Assembly (NCBI GenBank): GCA_964609385.1
Contig: CAZSSM010000014.1
Coordinates: 46,025 to 110,024, forward strand
Length of the DNA: 64,000 nt
DNA from: CAZSSM01 sp964609385
Lineage (GTDB): Bacteria; Planctomycetota; Planctomycetia; Isosphaerales; Isosphaeraceae
Reading direction: 5' to 3'
Shown in pieces: positions 45,620 through 55,421 of this stretch. How positions within the stretch are numbered: the stretch's first letter is position 1; each line of letters opens with the position of its first letter. A model generated the notes under the pieces. The model ran no database searches. It was given only the letters and a program-made list of their open reading frames with translations, and was not told the DNA's origin. The position numbers were made by a program, and so were the translations under genes.

Positions 45620-47859
45620 GCCGTGCGTTGTTCCGGATAGGTCACACGGCCGTGGTAGACGCTGATCAAGGATTTGATCAGGCTCTCGCGGACCGCGGCG
45701 ATTTGCTGGAGGGTCAGGTCGCATTCGTCGAACTGGTCGTCGTGCAACCGCTTGTCGACAAGGGTGCGAACCAGGCTCTCGATCCGGGCCGGGGTGGGAT
45801 CCGAGAGGGTCCGGCTGGCGCTCTCGACCATGTCGGCCATCATCAGGATGGCCGCCTCCTTGGTTCTCGGCCGAGGTCCGGGATAGCGGAAGGCGCTCTC
45901 GGCCACCGGCGATGCATCGGTCCCGTTGTGCCGACGGGTCGCCTCGCGATAGAAGAACTCGACCAGCGTTGTGCCGTGGTGCTGCTCGATCAGATCGATG
46001 ATCGGCTCCGGCAAGTGGTGTTGTCGGGCCAGGTCGACGCCATCCTTGACATGTCCGATGATGATCAAGGTGCTCATGGCTGGGGCGAGGTTGGCATGTC
46101 GGTTGTCCGATCCGATCTGATTCTCGATGAAATAGTGCGGCTTGAGCATCTTACCGATGTCGTGGAAGTACGCCCCCACCCGAACCAAAAGCGCGTCGGC
46201 ACCGATCCGCTCGGCGGCGGCCTCGGCCAGCACGGCGACGGTCATCGAGTGGTTGTGCGTGCCCGGGGCTCGCTGGACCAGTTCCTGAAGGAGTGGGTGC
46301 GACATGTCGCCCAGTTCCAGCAGGCTGATCCCGGTGACCAACCCGATCCGGTTCTCCAGGTAGGGTAGGATGCCTCCTAGGAAGAAACCGGCCAGCACGC
46401 CCCAGCAGCCTCGCCAGAGCGCATCGCCGAGGACGAGATCCATCGGCTCCTGTTGATAGGAGCCGACGGCCAGACTGAGGACCAAGCCACCCAGCCCGAT
46501 TAGGCTCCCAACTTGGATTAGCTTGGTTCGACTCCGGACCTGATCCAGGGTCAGGACCCCGGTGGAGATGCTGCCCAGCAGGATGATCAGGTGGCCGACC
46601 CCAGTGCCGAGGGCCAGGCAGGTTAAGGTGCTCAGCACCAAGGTCCCGACCAAGGCAAAGGTGGTCGTCGTGGCCAGGGCGAGGATCATGGCGGCTGCGG
46701 CCAACGGGAGCAACTCAGCCTGCCAGGGCTGGGTAGCCAGCAGGCGGACGGCCATCATGGCGAGAACGCCAAGCGCACAGATCTGGCCGACACGGAAGGT
46801 GTGCGCGGCCAGGCCGGGAAGCTTGACGAGAACGTAAACGGCGGCCAACCCAATCACGGTGGCGGTCATCGTCAGGATGGCCAAGGCACGGAGGATCCGC
46901 GCGGAGAGCGGTTGTTGGGCGCGGAACGCCTCATGCTCTGCGCGAAGCAGCGGGAGCACTTGGCGGCCGATCCGTTCGCCCTGGGGGACCAGCAATTGGC
47001 CAGCGCGGTAGATCTGTTCGGCGGGGACGGGAACCTGGTCCCGGGCCTGATTGCGCCGGATCCGCGTCAAGTCGCGGCGGTAGTCGAGCGTCTGCAGTTG
47101 CGCCAACCGGGGCCCGAGCAACTGATAGAGGGACCGTCCCAGCGAGGCGATATCGAACTGGCTGACGAAATCGCCGGCGACGATCCCGTCGGTCTTGGCG
47201 ATCTCTTCGGGCTCGACCATGGTGGCCCGGACCACGACGGACCGCTGGGGCAGGTCTTGAGCGGGCGCCTCGAGGATCTCCAAACGCTCGCTGCCGGCCA
47301 GGCTTCGGGGTAAGGTCTGGCGTCCCAGAACCCCGCGACGCGCCAGCTTTTCGATGGCCAAGTCGAGTGAGGCGATGACCCGGCCCAGTTGCTCGGGTGG
47401 TGGAAGATCATCGCGGAGGCGGTAGAAGAGGCCATCCGAGAGGTCCCAGGCATTGCGCATCTCGAGGCTGAGATCGTTCGGCGAGTCGACTAGGACGACC
47501 TCGTCGAGGAGGACCTTGAGTTCGTCGCCGAGCTGGCGGATCGGCTCGGTTCGGTTCTCGAAGACCGGCGCGATGGCGATCTCGGCATCGCGACGCTCTT
47601 GGCTGATCCTGTAGTCGTCGTACCAGGTGAATTCGGCACGGACGGTGATGTCCTGGTCGACTCGCTGACCGAGTCGATAGCCGAAGGGTGGCCCGCCCCA
47701 CTGAACCAGGATGGCCAGGACCAACATGGTTGCGATCAGCAAGACGAGCTTAGCCAGGGCCTCACGCCAACGGGCCTGGCGGCCAGGACCAAGCGCCAAG
47801 CTGGCAACGGGCCGGAGCTGAGCGCGGAATGGTTTTCGCCGACGTTTGGCCCGAGTCAT
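45616..47859 (-). CDS. 7TM-HD phosphohydrolase, PgpH type (probable c-di-AMP phosphodiesterase)
   Basis: This 747-residue protein has an N-terminal membrane helix (about 35-52), an extracytoplasmic 7TMR-HDED domain (60-300), about seven helices (310-500) and a cytoplasmic HD domain. The HD motifs are HNHSMTVAVLAEAAAERIGA, VGAYFHDIGKMLKPHYFIEN, IIGHVKDGVDLARQHHLP and IEQHHGT. PgpH of Listeria with this architecture hydrolyses c-di-AMP. AAGGA lies 8 bases before the ATG. The order phoH, this gene, ybeY is the classic conserved cluster. No diadenylate cyclase is in view. Confidence 0.9.
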   Translation of the reverse strand: MTRAKRRRKPFRAQLRPVASLALGPGRQARWREALAKLVLLIATMLVLAILVQWGGPPFGYRLGQRVDQDITVRAEFTWYDDYRISQERRDAEIAIAPVFENRTEPIRQLGDELKVLLDEVVLVDSPNDLSLEMRNAWDLSDGLFYRLRDDLPPPEQLGRVIASLDLAIEKLARRGVLGRQTLPRSLAGSERLEILEAPAQDLPQRSVVVRATMVEPEEIAKTDGIVAGDFVSQFDIASLGRSLYQLLGPRLAQLQTLDYRRDLTRIRRNQARDQVPVPAEQIYRAGQLLVPQGERIGRQVLPLLRAEHEAFRAQQPLSARILRALAILTMTATVIGLAAVYVLVKLPGLAAHTFRVGQICALGVLAMMAVRLLATQPWQAELLPLAAAAMILALATTTTFALVGTLVLSTLTCLALGTGVGHLIILLGSISTGVLTLDQVRSRTKLIQVGSLIGLGGLVLSLAVGSYQQEPMDLVLGDALWRGCWGVLAGFFLGGILPYLENRIGLVTGISLLELGDMSHPLLQELVQRAPGTHNHSMTVAVLAEAAAERIGADALLVRVGAYFHDIGKMLKPHYFIENQIGSDNRHANLAPAMSTLIIIGHVKDGVDLARQHHLPEPIIDLIEQHHGTTLVEFFYREATRRHNGTDASPVAESAFRYPGPRPRTKEAAILMMADMVESASRTLSDPTPARIESLVRTLVDKRLHDDQFDECDLTLQQIAAVRESLIKSLISVYHGRVTYPEQRTA

Positions 47860-48055
47860 CCGCGGAGTCCTTTGCCCGAGCCCAGGTCTCCGAGAGTCGG
47901 TGGCCGGGAGCCAGACGAGGTCAGGGCGAACCGGCGAGCGTCAGCGTCACTAAAGACGGCTCCCTCAGGCACGGATCTCCCTGGGAAGCCGGCGGGGTCG
48001 GGATCGGCATTGACCGACCGGGGTCGGCCCGGCGTCGGAACCAAATCGTCGTGGT

Positions 48056-49210
48056 TCATGACTGATGCAGCGAGACGTCCTCGAGCGCCGGATCGGTCAA
48101 CGGGACTGGCCGGGACGATCCCGACTTGCGATGCGTCGTGGCCGGGTCGGCCAGGGCCTCGGTGGTATCGGGGGTGGCGAGTCGATTGGGGTCGGCCGCT
48201 GAGTCTTCCTGATCGCCACGCCGGTCGCCAGTATCTCCTTCTTCATCGTAGGCATCGACAATAGCTTGAACCAGGGGGTGCCGGACGATGTCGCTGCGAC
48301 CCAGGCGCACAATGGCCACGCCCTCGACTTGACCGAGCCGTCGGACCGCATCAGCGAGGCCACTAGGGACCGAGGCCGGCAGGTCGACCTGGGTCGTGTC
48401 GCCGGTGACGACGATCCGTGCATTGCGTCCCATGCGGGTCAGGAACATCTTCATCTGCGGGATCGAGGCGTTCTGCCCCTCATCGAGAATGATCACCGCG
48501 TCGTTGAGGGTTCGTCCGCGCATGTAGGCCAACGGCGCGATCTCGATCAGGTCGTTAGCCATGTAGCGTCGGATCTGGTTGTAGTCCATCAGGTCGTGCA
48601 AGGCGTCGAAGAGCGGTCGAAGGTACGGGTTAATCTTGGCCTCGAGGTCGCCGGGCAGATAGCCCAGATTCTCGCCTGCCTCGACGGCCGGCCGACAGAG
48701 GACGATTTTCTTCATGACGCCTTGGCGCAGAGCCGAGACGGCCATGGCGACGGCCAAGTAGGTCTTACCGGTCCCGGCCGGGCCGATGCAGAAGACCAGG
48801 TCGCGTTTCATCAGGGCATCGAGATAGGTGTTTTGGCCGTCGGTCCGGGGTCGGATCATCCGGCTACCGTGGCGGATCTCTAGGATCGAGTCGTGGTTGG
48901 CTTCCAAGATCCCTTGACGCAGGCTGGCGTCGAAGACCTCGGCAACATCGTCGACGGTCAGTCGGCGTCGACGTCGATACAGGGCGCGGAGCTGTTTTAG
49001 GGCGCTCTGAGCCGCCTCGACGCGCTCAGCTTCGCCCTCCAGCTTAACGGCGCCGTGACGGGCCAACGCCTTGACCCCGAAGGCGTCGCGGAGTTGACGC
49101 AGATGTTGGTCTCGGCTGCCCAGGACGGCCAGTTCCTCGTCGTGGTCGTCCAAGGCGATCGTGACGGTCTGATCGGGCAAAGCGACACCCTTGTCTCGGC
49201 CGGACTCCAA
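48056..49210 (-). CDS. phoH: PhoH-family ATPase
   Basis: This 384-residue protein of the PhoH family of RNA-linked ATPases/helicases has an N-terminal KH-like region (about 15-75). Walker A is CIGPAGTGKTYLAVAMA near 140, KIVLCRPAVEAGENLGYLPG follows, Walker B is DAVIILDEGQNAS, and VVTGDTTQVDLP completes the set. The tail after about 330 is Asp/Thr/Pro-rich and disordered. The apparent start is a TTG at 49210; no better ATG lies before the conserved part. It stands 196 bases upstream of the HD phosphohydrolase gene, in the usual phoH-pgpH-ybeY order. Confidence 0.92.
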   Translation of the reverse strand: MESGRDKGVALPDQTVTIALDDHDEELAVLGSRDQHLRQLRDAFGVKALARHGAVKLEGEAERVEAAQSALKQLRALYRRRRRLTVDDVAEVFDASLRQGILEANHDSILEIRHGSRMIRPRTDGQNTYLDALMKRDLVFCIGPAGTGKTYLAVAMAVSALRQGVMKKIVLCRPAVEAGENLGYLPGDLEAKINPYLRPLFDALHDLMDYNQIRRYMANDLIEIAPLAYMRGRTLNDAVIILDEGQNASIPQMKMFLTRMGRNARIVVTGDTTQVDLPASVPSGLADAVRRLGQVEGVAIVRLGRSDIVRHPLVQAIVDAYDEEGDTGDRRGDQEDSAADPNRLATPDTTEALADPATTHRKSGSSRPVPLTDPALEDVSLHQS

Positions 49211-49537
49211 CTCAGGTCCCGAGTCAGGCCCGGCGCGGCGGTGATCATCCGGGACGCGAGGCGGCGCTTAAGCCTCGCAGAGACCCGTCGTGGCGATCCC
49301 GTAAAGGCGGACCTCAATATTATGCGACCGATCGCGTCCGGGACGCAATGTCGCCCCAATCGAGATCGGCCGACGCCCCGGCCACATCAACGCGGCGAGG
49401 CGTGGTCGAGGGGCAGGCGTCCTCGAGAAGCTCGACACCGATCGATGGCCGTAGGTTCTCCAAACCACGGAGGAGCTGAATGGAATGAATGGCGGCTTGA
49501 TCTCGACGAGCCACGATGGGGCGGCTGCATTGTGATT
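49211..49537. other. Intergenic region between cdsA and phoH
   Basis: These 327 bases hold no convincing gene. The order uppS-cdsA is often followed by dxr and rseP, but neither is here. A GAGGC/GCCTC stem occurs near 49260. Confidence 0.4.
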
Positions 49538-50452
49538 TCACGCAACAGCGATCCAATAGGCCATGGCCACAGGCGCTGAGAAGAGGCTGGAGTCGAGCAC
49601 GTCCAGGACGCCTCCGAAACCGGGGATCGTTGTCGAGGCGTCTTTCTGCTGGGCGTCCCGCTTGATCATCGATTCCATGAGGTCTCCGACCTGAGCGGCC
49701 AAGCCCACTAGGAACCCAAACCCAAGAGCGTGGGGCAGGCTGAGGCTCTCCAACTGGAAGCCTTGTCGAAGGATGACCACCAACACGACCATCAGGATCA
49801 TGGCTAGCAGTTGCCCGCCGATGGCCCCTTCGATGGTCTTGTTGGGGCTGATTCGGGGCCAAAGCTTGTGGCGTCCCAGGGTGCGGCCAACGATCAAAGC
49901 CCCGGTGTCGGATCCTTTGGTCGCGGTGGCCAGGGCCAACATCGGGATCAAGCCGTGATAATCGCCGGGCAGCCAACGAAACTGGATGAAGAAGCTGCCC
50001 AAGACACCCACGTAAGCCACGGCCAAGATGGTCGCGCCAACACGAGCCATGGCGCGGCCGGGGTCGGTGATCGGCTCGCCACTCTGAGCCATCAAGGCGA
50101 GCATGACGATGGCCGAGAAGCTGGCCAGCGGCCAGGCCATCGCCGAGAGCACCGGATGCGCCGCAGTCGTCTCGTAGCGCAGCGGGGCACTAAGGGTGCT
50201 CAAACCGAGCAAGACGTGAGGCGTCCAGTTGGCCAGAATCATCGCTGCCACCCCGCCCAGGACAACGCCAGGCATCGGCGAGGCCCCGCCGGCTTGGAGC
50301 AGCCGGACCATCTCCCAAGCGGCGCTGAGCAGGGTGATCGCCGCGATGACGAACCAGATCGGATACCAAGGGGCCAGCGCCTCGTCCATGATCAGTGCCC
50401 CGATGTAGCCGAAGACCATCATCAGGCCGAGGACGATTCGCATGCCGAGCAT
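49538..50452 (-). CDS. cdsA: Phosphatidate cytidylyltransferase
   Basis: CdsA makes CDP-diacylglycerol from phosphatidate and CTP, the branch point of phospholipid synthesis. The protein has several membrane helices. Its C-terminal signature AQVGDLMESMIKRDAQQKD followed by IPGFGGVLDVLDSSLF fits the CDS pattern, with Phe for the usual His and Val for Arg in GHGGxxDRxDS. KGSDTGALIVGRTLGRHKL and SPNKTIEGAIGG are also typical. I use ATG 50452 (304 residues); GGAG stands 10 bases upstream and the length fits. The frame opens at a TTG at 50536. It follows uppS, as in many bacteria. Confidence 0.92.
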   Translation of the reverse strand: MLGMRIVLGLMMVFGYIGALIMDEALAPWYPIWFVIAAITLLSAAWEMVRLLQAGGASPMPGVVLGGVAAMILANWTPHVLLGLSTLSAPLRYETTAAHPVLSAMAWPLASFSAIVMLALMAQSGEPITDPGRAMARVGATILAVAYVGVLGSFFIQFRWLPGDYHGLIPMLALATATKGSDTGALIVGRTLGRHKLWPRISPNKTIEGAIGGQLLAMILMVVLVVILRQGFQLESLSLPHALGFGFLVGLAAQVGDLMESMIKRDAQQKDASTTIPGFGGVLDVLDSSLFSAPVAMAYWIAVA

Positions 50453-50582
50453 CGTGGCAAGGCTCCGGCCGGCCCGTCGGCGACGCTCCGGCGAGGGCCA
50501 TCGCGTGCGATCCGGGCTCAGGCGTCGAGAGATCAAAGAGGGATCGGTCAGGCGTTCGGAGTCAGTGCCGAGCCGATGAGCT

Positions 50583-51389
50583 TCAAGCCGAGGACTCGGT
50601 CCGGGCCTTCGATCCGTTCTTGAGCAGGCCGCCGAACTTGCGTCGCCGTTGCGCGTAGTCGCGGATCGCTTGGATCAAGTCGTCGCCGCGGAAGTCGGGC
50701 CATAGCTCGGAGGTCACCCAGAACTCGGCGTACGAGACCTGCCAGAGCAGGTAGTTGCTCAGACGCATCTCGCCGGCGGTCCGGATTAACAGATCGGGAT
50801 CGGGCATGTCTCCGGTATGGAGATACCGTCCGAACTGGGCTTCGTCCAGATCCTCGGGGGCGAAGCGGCCGGCCTGCACATCGAGGGCGAAGCGTCGGGC
50901 CGCTTCCACGATCTCGGCGCGGCCGCCGTAGTTGATCGCCAGGCAGAGGGTCAACCCGGTGTTTCCGGCGGTCGCCTCGATCGTCTCGTCGATCGACTTC
51001 AGAATGTCGGACGCCAGGCCCTGCCGGCTGCCAATCGTCCGAACCCGGACGTTGTTCTCGATCAACTTGGCCCGTTCTTGCCTCATGAAGTGGCGGAGCA
51101 GCTCGAAGAGGAATTGCAGTTCGTGTTCGGGCCGCTTCCAGTTCTCCGAGGAGAGGCAGTACAAGGTCAAAAATGAGAGGCCGAGTTGGCCGGCCTGCTC
51201 CACGACGGACCGGACGCTCTGGATTCCCTGACGGTGTCCGGCCACACGGGGTAAGCCGCGCCGCTCGGCCCAGCGACCATTGCCGTCCATGATGATCGCG
51301 ATGTGCTTGGGCAGTTGCTCGACGGCCAAGCCCGCCACGGGGGAAACAACCTCGGAGCGGGGGGATCCGGAGATTTGTGCGGTGCTCAC
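50583..51389 (-). CDS. uppS: Isoprenyl transferase (undecaprenyl diphosphate synthase)
   Basis: UppS builds the C55 lipid carrier for peptidoglycan. The signatures are KHIAIIMDGNGRWAERRG with catalytic Asp35, GHRQGIQSVR, TLYCLSSENWKRP and, at the end, DPDLLIRTAGEMRLSNYLLW. The 268 residues match the family. The start is a GTG at 51389 with AAGGA about 10 bases upstream; the first 20 residues are polar and variable. It lies between purA and cdsA. Confidence 0.95.
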   Translation of the reverse strand: MSTAQISGSPRSEVVSPVAGLAVEQLPKHIAIIMDGNGRWAERRGLPRVAGHRQGIQSVRSVVEQAGQLGLSFLTLYCLSSENWKRPEHELQFLFELLRHFMRQERAKLIENNVRVRTIGSRQGLASDILKSIDETIEATAGNTGLTLCLAINYGGRAEIVEAARRFALDVQAGRFAPEDLDEAQFGRYLHTGDMPDPDLLIRTAGEMRLSNYLLWQVSYAEFWVTSELWPDFRGDDLIQAIRDYAQRRRKFGGLLKNGSKARTESSA

Positions 51390-51656
51390 CTGCGATTGAT
51401 CCTTCCTGAGCCAAAGGGGGGCGTGGCTGAATCGCCCCGGTCCTTCGGGAGCGTCAATGACTGGGACATGGAAGCCATCGGGGGCGGCAAGGGATCGGCT
51501 CTGGCCATCCCGCGCTTGGTCATGTCATGGTCCAACCCTACGACCTCGCGGGTTTCGGGAATGCCGTCGCGCCCGCTGAAACTGACCGACCCGGCTCGGT
51601 CGCCTCCGGCACAACCGAGCCGAGGACCACCGCGGCACGGCCCGCTGAGCCCATCC

Positions 51657-52955
51657 TCAGGCGGACGGTTCGACCAGGATGGTCTGACGACGATCCGGGC
51701 CCACCGAAACGATCGAGATCGGCACGCCCAACTGATCTCCGAGGAACGTCACGTAATCGCGGGCCGGCCGGGGTAGATCGTTCCAGTGGGACACTTCGGT
51801 CAGCTCGTCGCTCCAGCCCGGCAGGGTCTCGAAGATCGGCTGACAGGAGGCCCAGTCATCCAGTCGGGCCGGCAGATGATCGATCTGACGGCCCTGGCCG
51901 TTTATGTAACCGACGGCGACCTGGATCGTCTCCAGCCCCGAGAGGACGTCCAGGAGCATCACCGCCAGCTCGGTCGAGCCGCTGATCCGCAAGGCATGGC
52001 GCGCCGCCACCGCGTCGAACCAACCGCAGCGCCGAGACCGACCGGTGACTGTCCCAAACTCGCGGCCCTTCTGGCGGATCTGCTCGCCGATGGCGTTGTC
52101 CAGTTCGGTCGGGAACGGCCCACCCCCAACACGAGTCGTGTAGGCCTTGACCACACCGATCCAGCGATCGATCCGTCGGGCCGGGACACCACTGCCGGAA
52201 GCTAAGCCGGTCGCGCTGCTGTTGGAGCTAGTCACATAGGGATAGCTGCCGTGATCGATGTCCAGCAGCGTGCCCTGAGCCCCTTCGAAAAGCAGGCGGC
52301 GGCCACGCCCCATCGCCTCGTGGAGCCAGACCGTCGTGTCGACGATATAGGGGGCCAGCCGCTCACCGAGCGACACATACTCGTCGGCCACTGCATCGAC
52401 GTCTAACGCTTGGTAGTCGGGCAGCATCGCGCTCAGCAGCCGGTTTTTGTAAGGAATGATCCGGCTCAAGTGGTCACGGAACCGCGGCGGATCCAGCAGA
52501 TCGCCCATCCGAACCCCATGGACTCGACCGACCTTGTCGCGGTAGCACGGCCCGATTCCACGCAACGTCGTCCCCAACCGTTCGGCCTGCGAGGTCGACT
52601 CCTCGGTCAGTCGCTCTTCGATCAGGTGGTAGGGCAGGATCACATGGGCGCGATCGCTGATGTGCAGTCGCCGACCAATCGGGACGCCCTGTTGCTCCAA
52701 GCCGGCCAGTTCCTCGACCAGCGTGGCCGGATGGATCACGACGCCGTTGCCGAGCACGCAATCGATCTCGGGTCGGAGGAACCCACTGGGCACCAACGAG
52801 AGCCGGTAGGTCCGGGATCCGACCACGACGGTATGGCCCGCATTAGCACCCCCTTGGTAGCGGACGACCGCGTCGTGCTGGTCGCAGAGCAGGTCGACGA
52901 CCTTACCCTTGGCCTCATCGCCCCACTGCAGTCCGACGACGCACGATGATCCCAC
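51657..52955 (-). CDS. purA: Adenylosuccinate synthetase
   Basis: PurA joins IMP and aspartate with GTP, the first step from IMP to AMP. Residues VVGLQWGDEAKGKVVDLL (6-23) include the GTP loop; RYQGGANAGHTVVV, LRGIGPCYRDKVGR, FEGAQGTLLDIDHG and TRVGGGPFPTEL follow. The start is a GTG at 52955, six bases after GGAGGAGG, giving 432 residues; the longer frame to 53000 has no support. It heads the minus-strand housekeeping block with uppS and cdsA. Confidence 0.96.
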   Translation of the reverse strand: MGSSCVVGLQWGDEAKGKVVDLLCDQHDAVVRYQGGANAGHTVVVGSRTYRLSLVPSGFLRPEIDCVLGNGVVIHPATLVEELAGLEQQGVPIGRRLHISDRAHVILPYHLIEERLTEESTSQAERLGTTLRGIGPCYRDKVGRVHGVRMGDLLDPPRFRDHLSRIIPYKNRLLSAMLPDYQALDVDAVADEYVSLGERLAPYIVDTTVWLHEAMGRGRRLLFEGAQGTLLDIDHGSYPYVTSSNSSATGLASGSGVPARRIDRWIGVVKAYTTRVGGGPFPTELDNAIGEQIRQKGREFGTVTGRSRRCGWFDAVAARHALRISGSTELAVMLLDVLSGLETIQVAVGYINGQGRQIDHLPARLDDWASCQPIFETLPGWSDELTEVSHWNDLPRPARDYVTFLGDQLGVPISIVSVGPDRRQTILVEPSA

Positions 52956-53148
52956 CGGGGACCTCCTCCAAATGACACCTCGCGGTCGCCAAACTCCCAC
53001 TATGGGTAGGCGGCGCCACGGTCACCTCAACGACCGGTCCAACAAACGCATCGCTCCAGCGAGGTCTGCGATGCAAAGTAAGCGGCTCATCAGACTAACT
53101 CCGGAGGCCAACCTGCGTCAATCGCCGCTTCAGCCATCCAGTCGCAGC

Positions 53149-54318
53149 CTATCGGGCCGGGCTTTTCAGTGAGGCCCGGAACTCTTCGAAGAGATAGTGG
53201 CTATCGTGGGGTCCAGCCGAGGCTTCGGGGTGGTACTGCACGGCGAAGATGGGCAGGTCGCGGTGCCGGAACCCCTCGAGGGTCTGGTCGTTGAGGTTGA
53301 CGTGAGTCCGCTCCACGGGATCGGGCATCGACTCGGTGTCTACGGCAAACCCGTGGTTCTGAGTAGTGATCTCGACCCGGCCGGTCCGCAGGTTGAGGAC
53401 CGGGTGGTTGGCGCCTCGGTGACCGAATTTGAGCTTGAAGGTCCGGCCGCCCAGAGCCTGACCGAGCAGTTGGAAGCCCAAGCAGATGCCGAAGATCGGG
53501 ACTCCCTTGGCCTCACTGGCCAGGCCGATCAGACGCTGAAGCTCCCCGATGGCCCGATGCAGCGGTTGGGGATCGCCGGGCCCGTTGGAGACGAAGAGGC
53601 CGTCGGGCTTGTGCTCCAGAATCTCCTCGGCGCTCCGGGAACCGGGCACGATCGTGACCCGGCAGCCGCTGGCGTAGAGGTGCCGGGCGATGTTCCACTT
53701 CATCCCGAAGTCGAGGGCGACCACGTGCGGGCGAAGGTCGGGAGGCACCACGGGCGCAGCCGGCGTCGTAGTTGGGTTGACCAGGCGATGCAGGCCGACG
53801 TCCCAACTCAGGGGCGATTCGGGCATCACCTCTTGGGTCAAGTCGCGACCGACCAGGCCGGGGCTCTGGCGCGCCTTGGCCACCAGACTGGCATCGTCGA
53901 GGTCGGTCGTTGAGAGGATCCCCTTCATCGCCCCTTGGGTCCGGGTGGCTCGGACCAGGGCGCGGGTGTCGATTCCCTCGATCCCCAGCACGCCGTGTTC
54001 GGCAAGATATGCCTCCAGCGAATCGCTGGCGCGGTGGTTGCTAACGCGTCGGCTCAGCTCACGGACGACCAGGCCACGGACCCAGGGGCGTCGGCTCTCG
54101 GCATCCTCGATGTTGACGCCGTAGTTGCCGATCTGGGGATAGGTCATCGTCACGATCTGACCGTGATAGGAGGGGTCGGTCAGGATCTCTTGATAGCCGG
54201 TCATGCTGGTGTTGAAAACGACCTCGCCATCGACCTCGCCGGAGGCACCGAAGGCTCGGCCAGTCCAGACCGAACCATCTTCCAGGGCCAATTTGGCCGT
54301 CGTTGGATCGCTCATCAT
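53149..54318 (-). CDS. carA: Carbamoyl-phosphate synthase small subunit
   Basis: CarA hydrolyses glutamine and channels ammonia to CarB for arginine and pyrimidine synthesis. The N-terminal domain has LALEDGSVWTGRAFG, FNTSMTGYQEILTDPSYHGQ and TYPQIGNYG. The class I amidotransferase domain has the nucleophile in FGICLGFQLLG (about residue 279), with Phe where His is usual. The ending QYHPEASAGPHDSHYLFEEF holds the catalytic His-Pro-Glu. The start is ATG 54318 or 54315 (389 or 388 residues); the frame extends upstream without family similarity. carB is not in the window. Confidence 0.94.
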   Translation of the reverse strand: MMSDPTTAKLALEDGSVWTGRAFGASGEVDGEVVFNTSMTGYQEILTDPSYHGQIVTMTYPQIGNYGVNIEDAESRRPWVRGLVVRELSRRVSNHRASDSLEAYLAEHGVLGIEGIDTRALVRATRTQGAMKGILSTTDLDDASLVAKARQSPGLVGRDLTQEVMPESPLSWDVGLHRLVNPTTTPAAPVVPPDLRPHVVALDFGMKWNIARHLYASGCRVTIVPGSRSAEEILEHKPDGLFVSNGPGDPQPLHRAIGELQRLIGLASEAKGVPIFGICLGFQLLGQALGGRTFKLKFGHRGANHPVLNLRTGRVEITTQNHGFAVDTESMPDPVERTHVNLNDQTLEGFRHRDLPIFAVQYHPEASAGPHDSHYLFEEFRASLKSPAR

Positions 54319-54475
54319 GGTCGCTGTCCATCCGAATCGCGGCCTTGTGGGCCTCCACGTCGCCTTCTTCCGCGACGTATCGTACGCCAGAACCGAAGCG
54401 GTGGGAAGGAAACCGCACCAGACGATTCTCGGGGGTACGAGGATCAAGCGGATCGCATTTACAGGTAAACGCACA

Positions 54476-54508
54476 ACGCTCCGAGGTGCATGGGGCACCC
54501 CGGAGCGT
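54476..54508 (-). terminator. Strong hairpin between the PEP-CTERM gene and carA
   Basis: ACGCTCCG at 54476-54483 pairs with CGGAGCGT at 54501-54508, and GGTGC at 54485-54489 pairs with GCACC at 54495-54499. The A-C opposition between them becomes G-U in a minus-strand transcript, giving 14 continuous pairs with a 5-base loop. It lies 55 bases after the PEP-CTERM stop. No T-run follows. Confidence 0.6.
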
Positions 54509-54563
54509 CGAAGAATTGGTCGCACGTCGATCGTGATTCGTCGAGGTGGTGGGAACGAGGACC

Positions 54564-55421
54564 TCAGCCGTTGCGGCGACGCAGGGCGACGAGGCCACCG
54601 ACCAGGCCCAGACCAGCCAGGACGACGCTGGAGGGCTCGGGAATGACGGTTCCGTTAATCGTGATGTTGTCCAGGGCGAAGGCTTCCGAGCCTCCGTCGG
54701 TGGCTGCGGTCAGCAGCACGTTCATCGTGGAGCCGGTGCCGAGGCCGCTGATGTCGAAGCTCAGGGTTTGAAACACATCGCTCATCATGGTGCCCGTGAT
54801 CTGCTCGACGAGCGGGTCGTCCAACGTGACGATAACCCCGTTTTCCATCACGTAATCCTGCGTGACCGCGGGATCATCCACGAGACCGCTGAATTCGAAC
54901 GCGGTGGTCGCGGGACCGCCGTCGATGCTCACAGTGATGACGAAGCTGTCGTTCCCGTCCAAGTCTTCGAAGTCGCCCATCGCGGCGAAGTCGATCTCCA
55001 GGGTGTCCAGGCTCAGGGCCGAGCTGATGTCGAACTCCCAGTCGGCGGTAGCGATGCCGGACGGGTTATCGTCATTGACCACGTCGACGACGCCGAAGAC
55101 GTCCTCACCGATCATGGTCGAATCCAGGATGCCCTGGATGTCGCCGCCGAACGCGCCACTATCCAAAGGATTTCCGTCGAAGCTGCCAGAGATGTCTTCG
55201 AGGGTATCGTCGGCCAGGGCGAACGGCATCCCGTCCGTACCGACCTCGACGGCGCCGAAGAGGTCGCCGGGGCTGGTGAAGGTGCCCGGGGTCGGCGTGA
55301 GCGTGGCGCTGAGGAGGTTCATGCTGCCGTCGTTGCGCATGCCGGTGAAGGCGATGACGTCGGCCGAGACGTTGCCGGCGACCAGAGCGATGGCCAGAGC
55401 GGCCAGCGAAGCGCGGACCAT
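54564..55421 (-). CDS. PEP-CTERM sorting-domain surface protein
   Basis: This 285-residue exported protein has a signal peptide (1-20, ending in GNVSA). The C-terminal PEP-CTERM signal is PEPSSVVLAGLGLVGGLVAL followed by RRRN. Such proteins are recognised by an exosortase, cleaved and anchored or released. The body (about 60-255) is a beta-rich domain with VFGVVDVVNDDNPSG, IDFAAMGDFEDLDGNDSFVI and DGGSEAFALDNITING. The same module recurs near the end of the giant protein at 58672. AAGGA lies 8 bases before the ATG. No exosortase gene is in the window. Confidence 0.88.
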   Translation of the reverse strand: MVRASLAALAIALVAGNVSADVIAFTGMRNDGSMNLLSATLTPTPGTFTSPGDLFGAVEVGTDGMPFALADDTLEDISGSFDGNPLDSGAFGGDIQGILDSTMIGEDVFGVVDVVNDDNPSGIATADWEFDISSALSLDTLEIDFAAMGDFEDLDGNDSFVITVSIDGGPATTAFEFSGLVDDPAVTQDYVMENGVIVTLDDPLVEQITGTMMSDVFQTLSFDISGLGTGSTMNVLLTAATDGGSEAFALDNITINGTVIPEPSSVVLAGLGLVGGLVALRRRNG